A stretch of 64,000 nt of DNA from Anseranas semipalmata (GCA_013399115.1 VXAA01003832.1:175455-239454), one strand, 5' to 3'; positions 14,233 through 26,936 are shown, numbered from the stretch's first letter. The notes: generated by a model from the letters alone, not told the origin. Program-made: numbers and translations.

Positions 14233-15759
14233 TGCAATCATTCTGTTTGACTCTTTGGAAAATCAGTACTAAAATCTAAGCCATATTCATTTTACTGGAC
14301 ATGCATACCACATGATATTATCTATCTCCAGTGGAAAATTCTGTTAAAAGTATATTACAGAAATTTGACCTTAGAAAACTCTTCTTTACACATTCAAATG
14401 TTACTTTTTGGCAAGATTACTTGCCAGTGTATTTATACAGCAGAAAAGTTGAGCAAATGAGCGCTATACACTCTCAAAGAAAATTCATTTTCCACTAAAC
14501 ACACCAGAGAAAATGTTGCAGTATTCACCCACATGATATTGAGCTGTCACCAAAATTGCATAATTGCACTAAGTCTTGTCCAAGTTACCTCCCATTGGGA
14601 AATGCATCTTTCCATACTAATGAAGTTCAACACAAAGTGTAACTTAGGCATTTGCATGTTAATGGAGCTTTGTGCGTGAGACTGTTTATTCATCATGTGA
14701 GAAATACTGAAAAGAAGGTGTTAACAGAAACCTTTAGCCAGAATAAGACAGGGTTAATTAGGACATATGGAACGGCATCTGAGTAACAAGAGACATTAAA
14801 ATTAACCCTGTTTATCCAGCTGTAGAAGGATAAGGGAGGGGGTGGGGGAAATCTCTTCTTTGGCTTACACAAAGGCCTTTTCTGCAATGGGATTCAAGGG
14901 CAATATTTTCCCACTGGCACAGCTCCACCACTGGCAGGGGCATTTGCATGGATAAGGTGATGAGAATCCATCAGTCCTTTCATCCCTTGTCTAACTCCAC
15001 CCAAAAAACTAAGAGAGCGTTGAAACGTTGCTTCTGGGCAGAAATGCATCTGGCAAGGTGGAACAGCTTTATCTATAAAAGTAGGAGCAAGATATTTTTG
15101 GCAAAACAATTTGAGATTAGGGCCAAATCTGTCAATATATGAACTGATTTGCACACTTTACAGACGCATTCAAGTTTAAAGCACTTGAGTAGACCTCATG
15201 GACATTCAAGGGCTCTAGTTAAGAGTCTCCATCCACACATGGGCCTTCTAGGAGACTAGGGACAGGATATTTGGAGGGCTATTATAGTTAAACAAATGCC
15301 AAAATGAGAGGAACAAGCAAAATAAAATGAAGAAGATGATGTGTGTGTCTTGTGGCAGAGTGTATTACAGTTTTATATGTATATATTTATTTTTTAGACA
15401 TCTTGATATATCCTTGTTCCAGGATAAGATATATAAAAAGAGCTTTCTTTCCTTTTAAATAGTCCTTGCCGGGTGACTTTTTGTGTTTTTGATTTTTTTT
15501 TCTCCGATTATCTTAAATAGTCTGTTTCTTGATAATTTGTGTGGATAGTGATTTCACCCCAGGATCATGGAAGGAATATTTAGCTAGTTTTTCTGCTAGC
15601 ATAATTCTTAGAAGTTGCAGCCTTATTTTCTCACAAATTAATAGTTGGGTACTATAATCAAAGCAAGAAAGAAGGAGTTGGTCTCTCCTTAGTTTGGTAT
15701 TTCATACTTGTGTTTCAGAGCTGAAAAGGGCTTTTTTTTGTGCCATACAGCCTGTTCGG
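14233..15759. other. Unique sequence, no gene recognised
   Basis: Nothing recognisable. Opposite-strand frames at 14894-15154 and 14948-15142 overlap each other and have no domain signature. Confidence 0.6.
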
Positions 15760-15786
15760 TTTTTGTTTGTTTGTTTGTTTGTTTTT
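15760..15786 (+). repeat. (GTTT)n microsatellite
   Basis: About six GTTT units in a short array. Confidence 0.9.
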
Positions 15787-17506
15787 AATATAGCACCAGC
15801 TGTTGTAACAAAGGCTACAGTTCCTCCCTACAAACTTTTTGTTTCTAATCCTAGACTTTCATACCCACAACAAAACTATTACTAATATTACTAACATATT
15901 TCAAAGTGGGTTTTAAAAATGTTGTTTAAGTTCCTGCTTCTAACAGAATATGGATGATTAGCTTATCCTTTGTGCATTTGAAAAGGCTCTTTTTTTGAAA
16001 AAATAGGTTTTATTTTCTCTTGTCTTTTTTTCCTGATATGTGCCAATAAATTTGTATGTTATTCAGCCTAAGCAGAACTGCACTTGACTGGTTGATAAGA
16101 AGCCTTTGCTTGCTCAGAGGCAATGTATCTGTCATTCTGAAGGAAGCAAAAATACAGAAGTGACAGCCAGCACGTAGAGCGAGGTTATCAAGAGAGCTGC
16201 AGTCTTCTTTGAGCATAATGCCACTAAAACATAACAGAAAAAATGATTTGAACCAAAGCATCAGACAGTCACAAGCACCTCTCTTCTCAGCATAGAAGAA
16301 ACTGCTGCATCACATCATTTCAAAAAAATAGCAACAACAAAGTCCTGTTAGGAATGAATTAAGTGGTGAACATATTGCTCCTGACACTGCATTGCACAAT
16401 GAAAGGTTACAAAGCACTGTGCTATGATGCAAAGACTGACCGTGGTGCCATCCATCAGGAATACTTCTATTATCACTGCACAGAATATTTTCTGGGCTCA
16501 AGTTCCTTGAAACTTAACTGTGCTGGACCAGACTGGAATCACATTTCCACAGGAGAAACCTGCATGACAATGAATTGTTACTGTGTTATTATTATGACTA
16601 TTATATCGGTACATGCAACATAGAACAGAGAGAATCAGCGGCTGAAATGTGAAAAAGAAAGTCTCTCCATTACTGAAAATTGGCTCTGTTTCATGGTGGG
16701 TAGGATGAAAGACACAGAAATGGGATAGAATAACTAAAAGAAATAAGGCTCAGCCAAACTCCCATGAACGCACTGCTGCTTATGCAAAACAGACCGAAAG
16801 CTATCTTCAGCACGGTACTACCTGCCAGTCACTATTTGCATGGCAACTACTTCAGAGGAACCAGAAGTCCCACTCCTTTTAGAAAGCCTTCTGTTCTTCT
16901 AAGAATGAAAGGCATCTGTCATATGCTTCTCATGATGGTGGGTGCCTCCGCTTATTACCGACAGGAGAACAAAGGAGGCATTTTGCGCTGAGAATGAAGC
17001 AACAATAAACTTGCTCCCTTCTTCCTCTGTGAGAAAGCATGTTTCTTTTTGATCTAACGAGCATAACACCAACATGAGTGAACCTCGCTCAAAACTTTTG
17101 CAACCCTAAGGCGTGTGATTACTTGAACATCAAGAATTATAGCAACATTTGTGGAGAGCTCATAACTTCAGGACTGCAATGATTTATTGGCAACACTGAC
17201 AGTTGCCTGGGTTGCTTGCCATGATACAGGCCAGTTGCATTCATGATAGATTGAGGTCATTGAGGGGGAGTGGAATAGGTCCTGTCATATATCCTTCATC
17301 AGGTTTTCATTTGTCTGTGAGTTAGGGTTGTGGTAGCAGTGGGAAAAGGGTCTCATCTGAATGTTTATTTTTCTAGCCTGGAGGGCTCTGTTCATTAAAC
17401 ATGCATGTGTTTGATACCTGAAAAGGAGACATCAACATGAGGGATTTGTGACTCAACTCACTGACCTGTACTGCCAGTCAAATTTCATAAGCAAAATTAA
17501 GAGCTT
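15787..17506. other. Unique sequence, no gene recognised
   Basis: No repeat family or gene identified. The plus-strand frame 16363-16623 (86 codons) contains several cysteines but no recognisable domain. Splice-like signals are absent at its edges. Confidence 0.6.
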
Positions 17507-17873
17507 TGAAGCAAGAAAAGAAAGAAAAGAAAGAAAAGCAAGTAAAGAAAGCAAAGCAAGCAAAGAAAGCAAAGGAAAAAAATGAAAGGGGGAGAGGGAG
17601 AAAGAAAGGGAGAAAAGGAGAAAGGGACAAAAGGAGAGAGAAAATGAAAGAGCAAGTGGGAGGAAGAGAGAGAAAGACAAGGACAGAAAGAGGGTGAGAG
17701 AAAGAAGAAGGAAAAGGAAAAGGAAAAGGAAAAGGAAAAGGAAAAGGAAAAGGAAAAGGAAAAGGAAAAGGAAAAGGAAAAGGAAAAGNNNNNNNNNNNN
17801 NNNNNNNNNNNNNNNNNNNNNNNNNNNNNNNNNNNNNNNNNNNNNNNNNNNNNNNNNNNNNNNNNNNNNNNNN

Positions 17874-17947
<74 letters not shown>

Positions 17948-17997
17948 GAGAAAGAAAGAGAAAGAAAGGAAGAAAGAGAACAAAAGAGAAAGAAAGG
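17507..17997 (+). repeat. Long polypurine tract, (GGAAAA)n then (GAAA)n
   Basis: Nearly 500 bp of almost pure purine on the plus strand. It begins as irregular GAAA/GCAAA/GAGAAA sequence, becomes regular GGAAAA units from about 17707, is interrupted by Ns at 17789-17873, and resumes as GAAA units to about 17947 before decaying. The Lys/Arg/Glu-rich (plus) and Phe/Leu/Ser-rich (minus) open frames here are repeat translations, not proteins. Such R.Y mirror repeats can form triplex (H-DNA) and are hard to sequence. Confidence 0.97.
17789..17873. other. Assembly gap, 85 N
   Basis: The run of 85 Ns has GGAAAA units on the left and GAAA units on the right, so the motif change happens inside the gap. 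The true length of the missing sequence cannot be read here. Confidence 0.99.
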
Positions 17998-19149
17998 CAA
18001 AGATACCCGATAGAGCACTACAGCTCTTTGAACAGTCACGTGGACAAGTCTTTGAAATTGGTCTGCCCACACCATGTGTACACTACCACATGTAGCGTAA
18101 TTGTTCCAGCCCACTGTTCAGTCTGTATGCTTTGTTCAGCGGTGCAAAAACTGCTAGAAGAGGTCCTGAAAAAACAGATCTAAGTTGCACCTCCACATAA
18201 AGTGTCGACAATGTTAGCCAGGCTTTGCAAGATTGGGCCCTTCAGCTGCCTGCTTCTGGTGGGCAGATTAGCTGATTTGCTCCTCTGCCTCTCACACAAA
18301 CAGGAGGTACCAGGGTCCTCGCAGTCCAAATACCCTGAATGCAGGATTGTGCTCAAAACCCAGGACTCTTGATTTCTAAAATGCCATTCTCTCCAGTGCT
18401 AACTAAATATTATCATCTAAAGCATGCTTCCTAAAAACAGGTAACTTCACAAGCTATCCTTTCAACTCATCCTGTTTTTTTAACTCGTTCATACTAGAAA
18501 TGCATAAAACAAATGTGAGGATGCTACCTTTGGTTCTGTATTCTCTAAACCAGTGGGGGGTGAGGGGGAGTAAGATTTAGGAATAATGAAAACGGTGTAC
18601 AGCCACCAGAGGTTCCAGCACTAGAGCCCAGGACTTGCAAACAACCAGTAAATACAACCAGTTTCTCTGCAGTAGCCAACATCAGTTTTGCATTTCACAT
18701 ATTATCAGCGTATGTGACGAACTTTCTGCGCTACAGGCAGAAGCACTGGCAGCTGCAGCCAGTGGAGAGGTGCTGCTAGCTCCTGGTGAGAGGCATGTTG
18801 GTGTTTTTGCTGAGGCCAGCCCCCAGTGCGCACACTGGAGTTGCAATTACAGAAAGAAGCCCTTCTGACAGCACATACAGACAGAGAATAGCCATTAGAA
18901 TATCATCTCACATCTACCATTTATCTGTGTGGCTTTGTTCCTTCTTGGGCCTCTCTCAGGGTAATTGATGAGTACTCATTAAAACCAGTCCCTTTTCCAC
19001 ACATCTCTAACAACTTGTCAGTGTTCCTCACAGCCCAGGTGTGTTTCACTAAATATTAATGATTTGAACTGAGACTAAGAAGAGGAGATGGTGCTTTCCC
19101 ATTAGCACCACCTGACACAGGTGTGACATGGTGAAGTTACCCAACTTGT
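17998..19149. other. Unique sequence, no gene recognised
   Basis: No repeat or gene recognised. Short plus-strand frames at 18635-18868 and 18786-18968 overlap out of phase and have no domain signature. Confidence 0.6.
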
Positions 19150-19588
19150 ATCAGGAACAGTGTGGCCAGCAGGACTAGGGAAGTGATTGTCCCCCTGTAC
19201 TCGGCTCTGAGGCCGCACCTCGAGTCCTGTGTTCAGTTTTGGGCCCCTCACTCCAGGAAGGACCGCGAGGTGCTGGAGTGTGTCCAGAAAAGGGCAATGA
19301 AACTGGTGAGGGGTCTGGAGAACAAGTCCTACGAGGAGCAGCTGAGGGAGCTGGGGTTGTTTAGCCTGGAGAAGAGGAGGCTCAGGGGCGACCTTATCGC
19401 TCTCTACAGGTACCTTAAAGGAGGCTGTAGCGAGGTGGGGATTGGTCTATTGTCCCANAAAAGATGTTTAGATGTACAGCTTAGTGATATGGCTTAGTGG
19501 AGGACTTGTTAGTGTTAGGTCATAGGTTGGACTAGGTGATCTTGGAGGTCTCTTCCAACCTAAATGATTCTGTGATTCTGTGATTCTG
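19150..19588 (+). mobile_element. CR1 LINE (plus), internal loss at a single N
   Basis: The copy starts in the C-terminal half of ORF2 (GTGTGGCCAGCAGGACTAGG) and stays open through frame 19162-19457, giving the conserved CR1 C-terminal peptide with RRATKL-like ([19 protein letters not shown]) and [20 protein letters not shown] segments. At 19458 a single N replaces about 155 bp that are present in the related copy at 40902-41056. Sequence then resumes in the 3' UTR (AAAAGATGTTTAGATG) and ends in repeated GATTCTGT units. The 3' tail is nearly identical to the inverted copy at 31695. Confidence 0.95.
19458..19458. other. Single N inside CR1
   Basis: One unresolved base sits exactly where the CR1 copy loses about 155 bp relative to the related copy at 40.9-41.06 kb. 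It looks like a contig join rather than an uncertain base call. Confidence 0.8.
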
Positions 19589-22500
19589 AACTCTTCACAC
19601 TCGTGGTATCCGTACTTTCATGTGCTTTCCACATTGTAATGGATGTTTTCCTTAAAAGACTTCACAGATTGTTGTTAATGCTTTTGGGTCAGTGAGCAAC
19701 ACCTCACTGAGAGCTTACCAAGACACCTGAGCCCCTAAGAGCTCAGGGTCTTCTACTGCTTACACAGAGGCAAATCTAGAGCAGCTCTCCTGAAATCAAC
19801 TGAGCTTCAGCTGTGCAAGTGGAGACATCACCTGCTTACACTCCAGCTCAGGGATTTCTTTTGCTACATAATTAGGCAACCGGGGTGGGGGGGTGGACCT
19901 TGGTATATAGTGTATACACACACACACACACACACATATATGTGTATATATATATATGAATCTTTAAGCTATTGAAGGAGCTAATAAGGCCTGAACCTGC
20001 TCTCATTTGAATTTTATCAGATAAACAAAAAGGAAAAGAATGACACATTGCTTAAACATATGCTTCCAATTTTCTCAGAACTATTAAATGGAAAATACTG
20101 CTCTGTCTTTAACCATTTTTATATTTATTCTGCAATATTTAAGGTTAGAGGTGGCTCATGTTTCTGTGGCAACTATTGTGGAAAGAAAAATTCATTCTGC
20201 TGTAGTCTTATGTTAATTAAAATCCACAGGAAAAAATAAACAACACTAAATACATTTTATGTATTTTTATTCAGATTCAGGGTTGATTAAGTCATTGTGG
20301 TCAGCAGTACTCTAAAAAGCAAAAGAAAGACAAATAAGGAGACCCTCAAAGCAAATTACCATTCTTAATTTCTTTATTACATGAGAAACATGCATTACAA
20401 GATTTTTTTTTTTTTGTATTTAAGACTTTACTGCTATTGACCATAATTAATATCCAAGAATTGCCATGCAAGACAGACAGCTTCAAGTTTCTTGTCTGTT
20501 AGGCAAAGAAATTAACTTATAACTACATATTCATAAACCTGTTCTCCTTCACTTTATAGAAACAAGAATTTCTGCTAAGCAGCCTGTTTTCTCCTGACTT
20601 GTTTTTTTTTTTCCTCGTTGAAACAAATGAAAATCACATGCTGTGATGTAAACTCACCATATTTTATCCAACATCAATAACATTTTATTCCTTCTACTTG
20701 ATGACCTGATTTCCACGAGATGTAAAACACCCATGTTTCTCAATTGGTTCCTCAGATAATTCTGCTGTCTACTCTTCTGCTCAAAGTAACATTTTCCTTA
20801 TCTCTAATTTTAAAATAGACTGTCCCGGATGATAGACTTACACCTGACATAACTCTGTGGACTGGACTCTAATGGATACCAGAAATATCAGTGACAACAG
20901 AGCAGAGAGAATCAGACTATAGTTAAAGCTACTTATTAAGGATCTTTCCTGTTTCATTTTTACAAAAGCATCCACTAAATCTGATGAAATTTGTGAAATT
21001 ATGTTGAAAAAAATTTATGTCTGTGTGTTTTTGAGAATTTAAGACTCAGCAGCAGATCCATACAAGCCTCATTGCTCTCTTATGTACACAATTTCCCCCA
21101 ACTTCTAATTTGCTGTGCTGAGGAATTCTGGAACCTATTATAGTTCATAGCTATGTGGAGCTATATGATTTAATGTCTGTAGTTCAGGCTACTCTAATCC
21201 TCGTGCAATGATATCAGCAGTTATACCATTATTTCCACACACATATGCATAGGAAGCCCCTTCTTGCTCTAGTCTGTCAGGAATAGTCTTCAGATCATCC
21301 TGAGAAAAGAGCTACACCCTGCTAAAGGGAAAGTTGAACACATCTCTCAGATTTTCACACATACCTGTGAAAGGCATAAGCTTTAGTGGATAAAACAGCA
21401 GCCTAATTTTTAATATCTGCCTAATTTTTAACTCTCAACTCCATTATCAAGAAAAAGTGAACACAGACTATGTCCTGAGAGTGAATTTTGCCTTTGATCT
21501 ACTCTTCCCAGGAATCTTTTCCCTTTCTTTTGAAAGTGTCCTTTGAGACTGGGAGATCTATCATGTATCATTTACCAAATGGTAAATTCAGTAGTGATGT
21601 CACTCAGGAAAAATCTAAACAGCAACTGGTAATTAGGTACAAGGAGCTACCCACTTTGTAGTGCAGGACAGATGAGATGTCTACGTGTGGTTGCTTTGCA
21701 TCAGATATTTCATTCATTTCTTGTTTCCTAAAGTAGGTGATCATCAGTTTTCAATGGCTTGTTTTGACCTTATTCAATGAAAATGAGGTGCTATTTCTGG
21801 CATGCTTATGAACCTACTGTTTAGTCCTAAAAGTTTTGCAAGAAAAGGGATAATAAATATTTATTCACTTCCACTGAATAGCTTTGTAGATTATGTGCTG
21901 AGGGCAGTAACAGCTGCTTCTCGTTACCAAAAAGGCCTCCTACCATGTGTACTGCTAACACACCGAGCTAAGGTCAAGCTGAGTAGCAGGTTTTTTTCTC
22001 TAGCATTGTTTAAAATCTTTTAAATAAAACCATATTCGAAATACGGTCACCTCTGGTGACTGTGATTTTCAAACCTGGAGTTAGAAGAGCTGTAAGGCTT
22101 TTAAAAATCATTCTGATATGGAAGGCTTTTCCTTTTCTGCATTATAGCACTGAGCTGTCTCTTTGCTGCCAAGCTTGAGATACATCTGAGCATTTCTTGA
22201 AGCCCTTATTAATATCTGCTGTACTTTTTCACTCTATACTGCATTTTCTTCACAAGAGTGGTATCGTTACCTGGACTGGTAATTGTTCTGAACACCTACA
22301 CAGCATTGTTTTTTCCTGCAATGTGTCACACACCTGTTCCTGCCCGTGCAAAGGGCATGCGGAGCTCTGCAGAGCACAGCTCTGGGACATGGCAGAAGAC
22401 CCTGCCTGGCTTGGCTCATGCTGTGTGTTGAAATCTCTGCCTTTCCTTTCCCTTCCTTGTGACACTGAACTGGGGCTCCTTTGCCCCACAAGGGAACGCC

Positions 22501-22782
22501 TCAGCAAAGAGCACCTCACGGACTACTCAGATGGAACACTTGCCAATTAAGCAAGAAAGCAGGGAAAGACTGAGGAGATCAATGGTCTGTGTGCTGTCCT
22601 GCACCCCTCCCTGGGCCCAGAGGAGGCCAAGTTCAAAAAGGAAGAGATGAACATCCTCAGAAAGCAGGGATGACCCAGAAACAACACAGCGAGGAGCAGA
22701 GGAGGTCAACGGCTTTCTTCCAAAACCGTCCTCTTTGCCACCACATTTCTCTTGCTGAATGGTTGGAGGGATTGGCACCCAC
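19589..22782. other. Unique sequence with a (CA)/(TA) microsatellite
   Basis: A CA array changing to TA lies at 19911-19958. T runs lie at 20403-20415 and 20601-20613. A 13-base string (GCCTAATTTTTAA) occurs twice 18 bases apart at 21401 and 21419. The GC-richer segment 22300-22780 is open on both strands over short distances, but no known domain is recognisable. Confidence 0.6.
19911..19958 (+). repeat. (CA)n-(TA)n dinucleotide microsatellite
   Basis: A compound array: about ten CA units, a short CATATATGTG transition, then TA units. Confidence 0.95.
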
Positions 22783-22891
22783 CTGAGCTTTCCCCCAGCC
22801 ATGGCAGCTCACTAAGGGTTTGCTGTAGTTCATTGGTGAGATTGTGCAACCAGCTGGTGCTAGGAACCACGCTCGTGACACAGGGTTGTTC
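22783..22891 (-). CDS. Candidate internal exon, minus strand, unknown protein
   Basis: Read on the minus strand, a pyrimidine tract ending CTCTTTTAG precedes 22891 and a strong donor, CTCAG|GTGGGTG, follows 22783. The 109 bases between are open in one frame (36 codons plus one base, phase 0 to 1), beginning EQPCVTSV and including WLHNLTNELQQTLSELPWLG. I do not recognise the peptide. The block is short, and a second minus-strand frame is also open across much of it, so chance cannot be excluded. It could also be a non-coding exon. No neighbouring exon could be linked to it by phase. Confidence 0.22.
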
Positions 22892-25435
22892 CTAAAAGAG
22901 ATGGAGTAAATTTGCCTCTGTCCTGAGGGTGTTCATTTTTTCCCTTCAAATTCGAAAGGAAAATGTGAAAAGAAAGCAACCTATTACACTCCCTATAACA
23001 GAAAGAAAGGCAAATCTCTTTGTACAAAGAGGAAAGAGAAAACCTGAAGCCACAACTCCGCTGTGGTTTCTAATTACTGGTTGTTTGTTTTGGGGCGGGG
23101 GGGGGGGGGGGGCAGAGGCTGGTAAAGAGTGCATGAGCAAGCAGAGGTTCCTAACAAAACTGCCAGTTAGTACTACTGCCTTATAACCCGTGACATACTT
23201 ATTCCTAGGTCAGAATGTTCTAATTACAGATATGGTACACAAAAGTACATATTTTTTTTCCCAGTTGGATCTCAAATGGGAGTAAGGAACAACAATTTGT
23301 ATTGCTAAAACAGCAAATGCTTAGATCTAATCAATGTAACTACCACGTGATCCCACAATGGTGTTGCATTTCTTTGGAAAAAATAACCAGATATCATCAC
23401 AAACATTTTTGACTCTTTATTTTTCACATTTCAGTTTCCAAAATGTCAAGCCTTCCACCCTGCCCCAAATCTACATAATTAGTGGCATAAAACTGTAAAA
23501 AGTAGATGCTTATATGAAGTATATGCCACAGTATTTCTTTGTGGATTATCAGATCTCATATATTTAGTCAAAGCTGACTTGGAATTTACTAGCAGAATTG
23601 GCATCTGCTGGAAAAGATGACTACATAAAGACACAAGGATACATTTGCTTCTATCCATGCAGGTGTTCAAAAGGGAATGACTTTCACCCCTGGAGAGCTC
23701 TGTTCCCAGCAATGTCACACATTTTGTGTTCAGTCTTAAGCAGCTCGGTGCTTTTGATGAAAACTGCAACAAAAAATTACCATGAACAACTTTCACACAG
23801 TGTAAAGAAACCTGAAAAAGCTGCTGCTGATGCCACAGCAGCTGGCACCAAGTCTCGCTGCCAGCTGCCTGGCATCTGTCACGTGCTGGATTGCCATAGC
23901 ATCCTGACACAACAGAAACAGAAAAACAGAGACGACTCCTTTTACGTAATGGGGTTCTCAAGGCATTTGCAGTTCCAATAACTTATACAGGACTTTCAGT
24001 GGTAATCAGCATGTTTTTCATTTGAGTCTAAACTGTTCTAAATACAGCCCCAAATGTTTTAGTTCACTCAGCCATGACTAGGCTGGAAAATTATCATAAA
24101 GGATTGGATACCGAACAAAGGAAAGCAATAGGGTAATATGTTCTGCTAAAACAAATGGATTTTCATGGAACCTAGAGAAAAAGAAAAACATGCCATGTTG
24201 GGGAAGACCTCTTAGAAAGTCAGAGTTTGAAGCAAATGCAAACAACAAAATAAAGGTGACTGAGAGCATTCATGTTTTTTAATGCTAAGAAATATTTTTA
24301 AACAAGAACTGAACAAAGAACAGTATATTCCATCCTGGTAGACAACTCTTGTTTATGATAGCCCTAACTCTAATGAATAAAATGTGCAGTGTACTGTTTT
24401 TAATTGCATATCTCAAGATGACTTTAAAGTTCTCTGGTATTGGGTTGATAGTCATCACTGTAAATCCCTATCATTCATCTTTGCCATCATCTTTAACATG
24501 GAAAGGTAGCACAGATGGAAATATGCACCAAAATCTCTGGCCTTCAAAGTAGACTATAGCAGAGAACAGCGTCCTGCAGGACTCTGAAGTGATCTCATGT
24601 TCCTTGGCCTCTGCTCAGCTTTTGACACCATTCATCTCCCTGTGTCACTTACCTCCTTCCTTGGCTCCACCAGCAAGCACGGACCCATGCTGCACAAGGC
24701 TACAGAGCAGTCACCCGGATGGCAGTCAGCAGCATGGGAGAAAGACCAGCAAAATGCCAATGGTAACTGGGAATTCCTCAAGAGCTTCATACCTGTGAGA
24801 GAAGATTTTCTGCAATAAAAACAACCATGCTTAATAAAGGAGATGGAAGTGAAATACGTAATTATACAGGGACACTAATAGTAATGGCTACAAAGAGGTA
24901 GCTGGGTAATAGAGGTTCTTGGTGGGAAAAGCTAGTGAATGAATAAAAAGCAGATAGATAGTAGGGTTAAGCAAGGGGTTCTTTAAACAAAACCTTACCT
25001 GACAACTGCATCCAATCCCAAATAAGGATGACACCTTGTTTATCACAGCGCAGAGGGGAGATTTCATGTTGTGTAATTGCAGAATTAGATATTGTAGAAT
25101 ATTTTGTATTCTACCATCAGCCATGGAGGATGTTAAGGAATTTTTACTATTAAAACAATATATTAATAACATCATTGGCAAAATAACTGAGTTTTTTACG
25201 TAATAGAGAATGACTTTAAAGAAAATTCTGAACACTGATGAGATTTCAAAGGTTTAGGAAAAAAGGAATATTGTGTTCAAATTTAATAAGTGTAGCATGG
25301 GAAATTTTAGCCCAGTTAGCATGATTCTGATCTAAACAAAATATTTGAAAGGCTGATATGGGAGGCATTCACTTAGAAAACAGCAGTGTAATTAATGCCA
25401 ATCAGCTTGATTATATGGGAAATGTGTCTTGCCAG
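22892..25435. other. Unique sequence with overlapping antisense frames
   Basis: Contains a G16 run (23097-23112) and a pair of overlapping antisense frames, 23598-23981 (+, 127 codons) and 23479-23961 (-, 160 codons). Neither has a recognisable domain. Within the minus-strand frame, a pyrimidine-rich acceptor precedes a 92-base block with only a weak donor. A minus-strand donor-like GGAG|GTAAGTGAC lies at about 24652. No gene can be assigned. Confidence 0.5.
23097..23112 (+). repeat. G16 homopolymer
   Basis: Sixteen consecutive G, preceded by GGGGC. The run could fold into a G-quadruplex and its true length is likely to be uncertain. Confidence 0.95.
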
Positions 25436-25452
25436 AAAAAAAAAAAAAAAAA
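25436..25452 (+). repeat. A17 homopolymer
   Basis: Seventeen A residues about 50 bp upstream of a CR1 copy. It has no obvious link to that insertion, because CR1 does not end in poly(A). Confidence 0.9.
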
Positions 25453-25500
25453 TCCATTTGTTTAAATGAGATTACAAATATGACTGATAAAGTTAAATAT

Positions 25501-25689
25501 ACTGTAAGGGTGACAGAGCACTGGAACAGGTTGCCCAGAGAGGCTGTGGAGTCCCCTTCTTTGGAGATATTCAAACCCACCTGGATGTGATCCTGTGCAA
25601 CGTGCTCTAGGTGACCCTGCTTGGCAGGGGGTTTGGACTAGATGATCTCCAGAGGTCCCTTCCAACCTCAACCATTCTGTGATTCTGTG
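25501..25689 (+). mobile_element. CR1 LINE, 3' end (plus)
   Basis: About 190 bp of CR1: the end of ORF2 (GCACTGGAACAGGTTGCCCA, with TGGAGATATTCAAACCCACC) followed by the 3' UTR (GACTAGATGATCTCCAGAGG) and the terminal ATTCTGTGATTCTGTG. It differs in its 3' UTR from the copies at 19.1 and 40 kb, so it belongs to another CR1 subfamily. Confidence 0.94.
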
Positions 25690-26518
25690 TGATACAAACA
25701 GACACACTATAGCAGTTTACTTACTGCTCCATACTCAGTACATGAACAACTTTTATGTACCATGTTTTATTTTACAGTAGCCACAACTTTATAGCAGCTA
25801 TACAAATAGTTTTCAAGTGGTTTTGCTGCTTTTTTCTTAACAGCTAGGTTTCTTCCTTGATATTATGATTTAGCTTTTCTCTCTATTCTGAAAGAGTATG
25901 TTACAGAATTCAGAACTCAGTATTTCTGATGACAAAGGCTTCTGAAGAGTAAAAATCACAGACCATTCTGAATTTCTCCTGTGTATTTTATACCTACTGT
26001 AAAACCTACTTTGTTACCAGAGTAGTGTAATGGTTTCTTCACATAAAAGAGAACCCAGCCAAGAATGGTTATATGTCAATGGTGTTGATTTTAACACTCT
26101 TTAGCTTAAAATATAAGTTCTTTCTCCTAGCACTACAACAAAAACTTTGCAAATTCTCGAACAGAGTTTGCATCTCTTTTGTATCAACTATTCTTAACTG
26201 GAGCCATCATCATTATCTCTGAGAGGGGAAAGACAATAATTTTTGTATTTGAAGAATGCTACAGTACAATGATCCATATCTCAACAGAGCAGGTTTGAAA
26301 GTCTAAGAAGAGAAAACACCAAAAGTAAATGCCATAGAGTCATTACAAACCACTCAGTTATGCAGAGGTAACTGTCAGCAGACAGGTCACAGATGTGAGG
26401 AGACATGGGGAGAAAATGAAAATGATTTAAACTATAAAAGTTACTTTTACAGTATTTACATTTTTATAAACACTTATCAACACTTCTGCAAAGGCTGAAT
26501 ACTATTAATGCAGCAGGA
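25690..26518. other. Unique AT-rich sequence
   Basis: No gene, repeat family or RNA recognised. Confidence 0.6.
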
Positions 26519-26936
26519 GATAAAGGAGATTTCAGTGAATAAGGAATTGGCTTGCAAGCCACACCCAGAGAGTTGTGGTCAACATCTCTATGTCCAGCTA
26601 GAGGCTGGTGATGAGTGCTGACCCTCAGTGGTCCATCTTGGGACCAGAGCTGTTTAATATCTTCATCAATGACATAGACAGTGGGATTGAGTTCACCCTC
26701 AGCAAGTTTGCAGAAGAAACCAAGCTGAGTGGTGCAGTTGATACAACAGAAGGAAGGGATGCCATCCAAAGGGACCTGGACAAGCTTAAGAAGTGGGCCC
26801 ATGTGAACCTGATGAGGTTCAACAAGTCCAAGTGCAAGGTGCTGCACCTCGATCAGGGCAATCCCAGGCATGAGCACAGACTGGGAGAAGAACTCACTGA
26901 GAGCAGCCCTGCGGAGAGGGATTTGGGGGTTCTGGT
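26519..26936 (+). pseudogene. CR1 ORF2 reverse transcriptase fragment
   Basis: The frame open from 26608 encodes the palm region of a CR1 reverse transcriptase: [20 protein letters not shown], then a catalytic-motif region reading FAEET where intact CR1 copies have FADDT. Both aspartates of the catalytic pair are replaced by glutamate, so this copy could not be active. It continues [27 protein letters not shown], which is the conserved stretch after the active site, and is cut off at the N at 26937. Confidence 0.9.

Noticed and set aside
17453..18114. Two 205-codon minus-strand frames and a 133-codon plus-strand frame
   Set aside because: They are translations of the purine/pyrimidine tract and of the N gap; no real protein.
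23479..23981. Long antisense pair of open frames (160 and 127 codons)
   Set aside because: Open on both strands over the same bases with no recognisable domain; treated as composition unless transcript data show otherwise.
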